Source of the DNA: Henricia sp. BOLD:AAB3569
Taxonomy: Eukaryota; Echinodermata; Asteroidea; Spinulosida; Echinasteridae
Direction of reading: 5' to 3'
Length of the DNA stretch: 64,000 nt
Assembly: GCA_037783545.1 (NCBI GenBank)
Contig: JBBELK010000030.1
Span: 806,001 to 870,000, forward strand
A program made the position numbers and the translations under genes. The notes under the pieces were generated by a model, which saw only the letters and a program-made list of their open reading frames with translations, was not told where the DNA came from and did no database searches. This document shows, piece after piece, positions 59,852 through 64,000 of this stretch; position 1 is the first letter of the stretch; every line of letters begins with the position of its first letter.

Positions 59852-60012
59852 TGGAAACATCCATAGGTTGTGGGTTCGAAACCACTTGAGGTACTTTCAC
59901 CCTTGAGCAATTAAGCGGCACTTAACACCAATTGCTCCATCCTTTGGATGGGATGCAAAGCCGTAGGTCCAGTGTGTTGTGTAATGTACTCAAAAGATTC
60001 CAGAACATTCGT
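59852..60012 (+). mobile_element. SINE family D, middle part
   Basis: GGGTTCGAAACCACTTGAGG, CACTTAACACCAATTGCTCC and AAGCCGTAGGTCCAGTGTGT match 42111-42215. Confidence 0.8.
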
Positions 60013-60199
60013 TTGCAAAGAGTCTCTGTCTTGGCTGCCAAAGGTGCCACCCGCCTATGTATCTCGATGTTCAGGCGGTTCCTGATAGTTGTAAAGCGCA
60101 TCGATATACCAGTACATAGAATGCGCAACATACATGTAAGAACTATTAAATATTATATATTATATAATTAATTATTAACAACTGCACTATCATAATTTA

Positions 60200-60345
60200 A
60201 GACCACCAGTTGGCTTCATAGCTCAATTTGTAGGGCATCTGCATGTTAAGCAGAAGGTCCGTGGCTCAAATCCCGGTGGAGCCAAGTTGATTCACTGCAT
60301 CCAGGTTCCCCAAACTCATATGGACATTTGTCCACATTAGTATCA
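60200..60345 (+). mobile_element. SINE family B, intact head
   Basis: CACCAGTTGGCTTCATAGCT, GGCATCTGCATGTTAAGCAG, TCAAATCCCGGTGGAGCCAA, then the tail ATCCAGGTTCCCCAAACTCA and GGACATTTGTCCACATT. Its TTAAGCAGAAGG shows the empty form of the site filled at 39354. Confidence 0.87.
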
Positions 60346-61128
60346 TAATTAATTATTATTATTAATTAATATTAAAAATTAATATTAAAAATTTGACCAG
60401 TAGGGGAAGGGACAAAAAGAAAATATTTATATAAATGTATAACTAAAATAGTATATGAAATAAGCACATTTCAGAATCCATCCCCTCTAAAAATGAATAA
60501 AACAAAACCAACATCTCCATGCAACAGCATGCATGCAGATGCACCTGCTTGGTAGTATTGCCCAATACAATATGCAGTATCTGTCAATATTTCCCTGATC
60601 AAAAATTGTAGCGAACGGGTGGCAGTAAGAATGTCAATATTGACCCATCATAACCAGGGTCTCAAATGTTAAATAAATTATAATCAGGAAATTTAAACAA
60701 AATGCACAGTATAGGACTCTTTCTATTAGGATCACCGGCATTAAATGGTTTTTGTCGATGTGGTGCGCAATGCCTTCAACCGTTATCTTGTCTATTCCTA
60801 CAGAAGACAAAATACCAGGTTTTTTACGTGTGCGCACAGCAGTAGGAAACTGTTATCAGCTGTTTCAACCATGGAGGTGGCAAAATACCGTGCACACACC
60901 GGCAAATAACTGTTTCTACCAGAGAGATACCGTTTCCTAAACGTTTTGGAAATGGTTATCATGCTCAGTAGAAACACACTCTAAGACAGTACTGTATTAC
61001 TGACTGTTGTGCAAGTTTAAAGGAATGGTACATAAGAAATGAACGACAATGCTAAATATTAATACCCAAATGCTTTCCCAAAAGAATTCTGAAATTCCAC
61101 CACCAAATGGGCACTGCTAATTATGCCT
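60346..61128. other. Unassigned intronic sequence
   Basis: An AT-only ATTAATTATTATT stretch at 60345-60392, then ordinary sequence. Confidence 0.4.
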
Positions 61129-61634
61129 CTAAAGCCCCTTTCACACCGGATCTGCGTAGAGATGCGTAGTGTTGGCGTACCGACTACGCCGAAATTAGGC
61201 TGCGTATTCATGAAAAAAAATGTTGCTTCAGCGTAGAATAAAATCTAGCACTGCAGGAATAGTGATAAAAAGTCCAGCAGGGATCAAGCAGTCACTGTGG
61301 CTAGGCTGAGCGCAGGTAGGATCCTGACGCCTTTATATGCTTTTACTGCTTCGTCGGACTGGCGAAGGGTAGCGTACTATTGCGTAGGCATGGCGTACAG
61401 TAGCGTAGTGTTGCGTAGACTTGCGTAAAAAATTCGAACTTTCTGCGTCTAGTGTCTACGGCGAAAGTACGCAAAAAAAAATAAACATGTTTAATTGTTT
61501 GCGTCCATCTCGCGTACCCCTTTGCGTCCCTCAGCGTATAGTTACGTAGGCCAGCGTAGGGCAGCGTACGCTCGGCGTAGTCGGTACGCAACACTACGCA
61601 ACTCTACGTATGGCCCGGTGTGAAAGGGGCTTAA
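61129..61634. mobile_element. GCGTA-array element
   Basis: Ends AAAGCCCCTTTCACACCGG and CCGGTGTGAAAGGGGCTTAA. TTAA is at the right and CTAA at the left. The interior holds more than fifteen GCGTA/TACGC words, such as TAGCGTAGTGTTGCGTAGAC. Confidence 0.85.
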
Positions 61635-61789
61635 GGAAGGGGCACTTGTGGTGTTTGCAAAGGAAACTTTCAGTAGAACTTTCAGTAGAAGAGCAAAAGA
61701 GTGCAAAAGGAAACCCAAGGCCAAAACCAGAGGCATTGGAGGCAATTGCCTTCTATGGCCTAGCAAAAAATTAAAACCTGTCAAAACCT

Positions 61790-61924
61790 AAGGTATATCA
61801 ACAGAGGACGCCCTTCCGCAAAGCACTATGGTAAAGACATACCGTGTGTTCGACCCAGCTATATCCCATAGTGCTTTGCGGAAGGGCACCCTCTGTTGGT
61901 GAAACAGTTTTTGCGATATACCTT
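61790..61924. mobile_element. Foldback element near exon 1
   Basis: AAGGTATATC and GATATACCTT bound the element. Inside, CTTCCGCAAAGCACTATGG and CCATAGTGCTTTGCGGAAG pair exactly. The edge is 25 bp from the exon 1 donor. Confidence 0.87.
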
Positions 61925-61949
61925 ATAGACAAACTTTGAAGAATCCTAC

Positions 61950-62000
61950 CTTTTTGATCTTCTGGTTGTTTTTATCCCACTTCCACAGCATGACCGACAT
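61950..62000 (-). CDS. NAV2: Neuron navigator-like gene, first coding exon (17 codons)
   Basis: Read on the minus strand, an ATG at 62000 opens a 17-codon frame, MSVMLWKWDKNNQKIKK, that ends at a good splice donor (AAG|GTAGGA) at 61950/61949. An in-frame TGA lies 12 codons upstream (62034-62036), and the start context has A at -3, so this ATG is a credible start. The exon ends in phase 0 and the next coding exon (20907-20790) begins in phase 0 with IYTDWANHF. That matches how the CH domain begins in the NAV family, soon after a variable N-terminus. The peptide itself is not conserved in any NAV N-terminus I can recall, so it is probably one of several alternative 5' exons. A three-codon upstream ORF (62109-62098) would lie in the 5' UTR if that sequence is transcribed. 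The link to the CH exons across 41 kb is inferred from phase, strand and order; cDNA would settle it. Confidence 0.55.
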
Positions 62001-63479
62001 CTTGGCCGTTGTGTGTTCCACAAAACTCCAGCTTCAAAAATACCAGTAAAAAAATCTGTATCCCTGCTACTATTCTTAAGAATTGTCTCCACAGAGGTCA
62101 AAAAACCATGTTGGATTCTTTGCGAGTCTGAGACGAAAACGTAAAAACGTCTGCTGTGAATGCAATGCAGGGTTGCATTGAGCGAAAGACTACTGAGATA
62201 AGCTGCATTGTTTCCAAGTACTTAAAACATCAAGTGTATAGACGGAGCGACCATGGCATGAACGAAATGAAAAACAATCTCTTTGAGTTGTAAGAAGCCG
62301 ACTTGAGACCGTTTGATTCCGTGTTGCGGCAGTTATTTCCCAATAACATCCTTCCTCCTCTGTGCCAATTTACCGGCTTTGCAGGACAATAACCGTAGAC
62401 TCAAGTCCAATCTTATTTCCTGAAGCTGTCGCTCATCGTGACATCACTAATCCATTCATTAACCGCTCTTGCGCCGCGCTACCAGGTGATGGCATCTCGT
62501 CTCAATGCAGCATGCAGGTGCAAAATGAAACCATCCAATTGAAAATTCCTCGTGGTTCTGACAAGTGAACAAAAAGTCAAAAATGGCATGCTTGTACATC
62601 AAATTCTCTTCACAGACTTGTTCTCCAGATCTGTGCAGATGATACGACTGCCTTATATCTTGCAAGGAGTAAAAACACTGGATGCATTGAACACCGTTAC
62701 TTAGCCATGTGCGTGTGTGTGTGTAGCCAAGATGTATACTATCACCAGCTACGACAGCATGCTATGTGGCACATACGGTACACTGTGATATATACATCCA
62801 TGTACACACAGAGCACTGCAAGCGGTACACCTGACATCATTGACTATATTTATACATCTATATTGAAATAGTAAGCCACGAAGATGAAGAAAAATATCTT
62901 GTTGCTGCTATGAGCTGTGGTACAGTGGCTATATCCCTGTGAGCTAATTATACATACATGAATGGGCAAGTTCATTTGCATAGTTAATGGGATTCGGTCT
63001 TGGGCAGTGTGTAAGGGGGAGGAAACGCAGGGCTGTGAAGTAGGGGATGTAATGAGGCAGCGTCACGGAAAACCAGTTCCCATGGGAACTGCGAGGGGAG
63101 TTATTGGTGATGGATTGATTGCAAGATGCTTGGTCTTGAGTTGAAGATGGTGGAAGGAGGATTGGTGTATGTGCAGGAGTATGGAAGATCTCCGAGTTGT
63201 AAGGAGTATGTGGTCGAGGGTTTAACCCGATATAAATCAATGGAAACAAGTTGTGTATCTTTTTTTTCCTTAATTAGTCACTTGGGAGACACGCTAGGGG
63301 TACAAAGGGGGCATTAGGGGGACTTCGCCCAAATAGGGAGACATTGCCATGTCTCGCTATTTTTGAGAAATGAATTAAAAATATTAATTGGAGTTATTAA
63401 TAGTTTAGGGCAAAAGCCATTAATAGGTTAGGGCACAAACCATTTAAGTTTCAAATTTCAGCTCTGTAGCTTTAGGTGT
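62001..63479 (-). other. 5' UTR and upstream flank of the NAV-like gene
   Basis: On the minus strand this is the sequence just upstream of the start codon. It has an in-frame stop at 62034-62036 and a tiny upstream ORF at 62098-62109. I see no convincing TATA box and cannot place the transcription start. A short (GT)n run lies near 62706. No repeat copy was recognised here, in contrast to the dense repeats on either side, which is compatible with promoter sequence under constraint. Confidence 0.35.
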
Positions 63480-63874
63480 CATTCATAAATACCTTGGACA
63501 GTTTACGCATCCCTATTGGCTGAAAGCACGTCACATGGGCAGTCTTAAATTAGCGATAAAGAATAGTGATAATGCCCGGCTGGCTGTCCCGCGTTTGTGC
63601 CGTAGTCAGCGCGTATATGGAAAACGCACATGCACAAAGAAACTGCACGCGCCTGAAAGCAAATTGTGCACTAATATCACAGTGTGCGTGCGCGAGCAAC
63701 ACGCCTGCGTTACGCGCGCGATCGAACAAAAACAACATCACGCACAGCTCGCAGTTGTACGAACGCCTTGTTGACACTAGACTGTAGGCTAGGAAAGTGA
63801 ATGCAAAATATGGCAAAACGACGAGCTAATTTTGGTGAATTTTACCGATTTACACGAAAAGGTATTTATGAATG
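63480..63874. mobile_element. MITE with CATTCATAAATACCT ends
   Basis: CATTCATAAATACCT and AGGTATTTATGAATG. The interior is CG-rich at 63590-63730 (GCGTGCGCGAG, TTACGCGCGCGATCG). Related fragment at 8212-8300. Confidence 0.8.
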
Positions 63875-63911
63875 GGATTAAAAGTAGGTTTGGCCAATCT
63901 TAAACACACGT

Positions 63912-64000
63912 TTAAAGCCAGCTAGGGGTCCTGGGCACTGATAATGCCCTCGCCTGGCGGCTCGGGCATTATCAGTGCCCAGGACCCCTAGCTGGCTTTA
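63912..64000. mobile_element. Palindromic TTAA element at the window edge
   Basis: TTAAAGCCAGCTAGGGGTCC is mirrored by GGACCCCTAGCTGGCTTTA at the last base, with arms of about 37 bp around TCGCCTGGCGG. The right TTAA would fall just outside. Confidence 0.8.

Larger units (their letters stand above)
20908..61949 (-). other. NAV2: Intron 1 of the NAV-like gene (about 41 kb)
   Basis: This interval separates the start exon from the first CH exon. It has a GTAGGA donor at its right end and a pyrimidine-rich acceptor at its left end. It holds most of the SINEs and inverted-repeat elements listed here and no other exon I can defend. In NAV genes, long 5' introns often hold alternative promoters and exons, so unrecognised 5' exons may remain here. 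Confidence 0.6.

Noticed and set aside
63590-63730. CpG island promoter upstream of the NAV-like gene
   Set aside because: The CG-rich stretch lies inside the MITE at 63480-63874.
1-64000. CRISPR arrays, operons, bacterial genes, retroviral or Polinton remnants
   Set aside because: Nothing of this kind is visible; tandem repeats present are short or are duplicated intron sequence.

Overview
The window is non-coding, repeat-packed DNA from a metazoan nuclear genome. The base composition, the frequent TACATGTA-type words, the many tRNA-derived SINEs and the swarm of short inverted-repeat DNA transposons suggest a marine invertebrate deuterostome, most likely an echinoderm. That species call is an inference. 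No long reading frame is present (the longest is about 150 codons and matches nothing I know), and I see no autonomous transposase, no reverse transcriptase and no retroviral material.

One host gene is recognisable. It runs on the minus strand and is the 5' end of a neuron navigator (NAV2/NAV3, UNC-53 class) gene. Three small coding exons fit together in frame: a start exon at 61950-62000 (17 codons), then 20790-20907 and 20154-20206. The last two encode the first half of the calponin-homology (CH) domain. Intron 1 is about 41 kb, intron 2 is 583 bp, and intron 3 runs off the left edge of the window after more than 20 kb. The rest of the CH domain was not found and should lie to the left. The region right of 62000 is 5' UTR and upstream flank.

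The introns and flank are filled with non-autonomous elements. (1) Several families have TTAA targets and ends close to AAAGGC: 10969-11345, 17950-18464, 20243-20677, 21610-22267, 25785-26291, 31671-32081, 39354-39494, 48955-49099, 49096-49436, 52570-52933, 54933-55352, 56335-56699 and 63912-64000. (2) Some families have TA targets, including one with Sleeping Beauty-like Tc1 ends (2197-2447), a long-armed mariner-type foldback (5414-5899) and three families starting TAGACC. (3) hAT-like elements include one with a clean 8-bp target duplication (21706-22199). (4) Some families carry CACAC-type ends or GC-rich CCCGGG or GAGCTCGGG palindromes. (5) At least five tRNA-derived SINE families are present.

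Several elements are nested, which gives relative ages: a TTAA element lies in a SINE, a hAT element lies in a TTAA element, and a SINE tail and a 458-bp element lie in CCCGGG elements. Two inverted copies of one 0.5-kb element flank coding exons 2 and 3. Those exons together total 171 nt and are phase-neutral, so RNA pairing could affect splicing or make a circular RNA.
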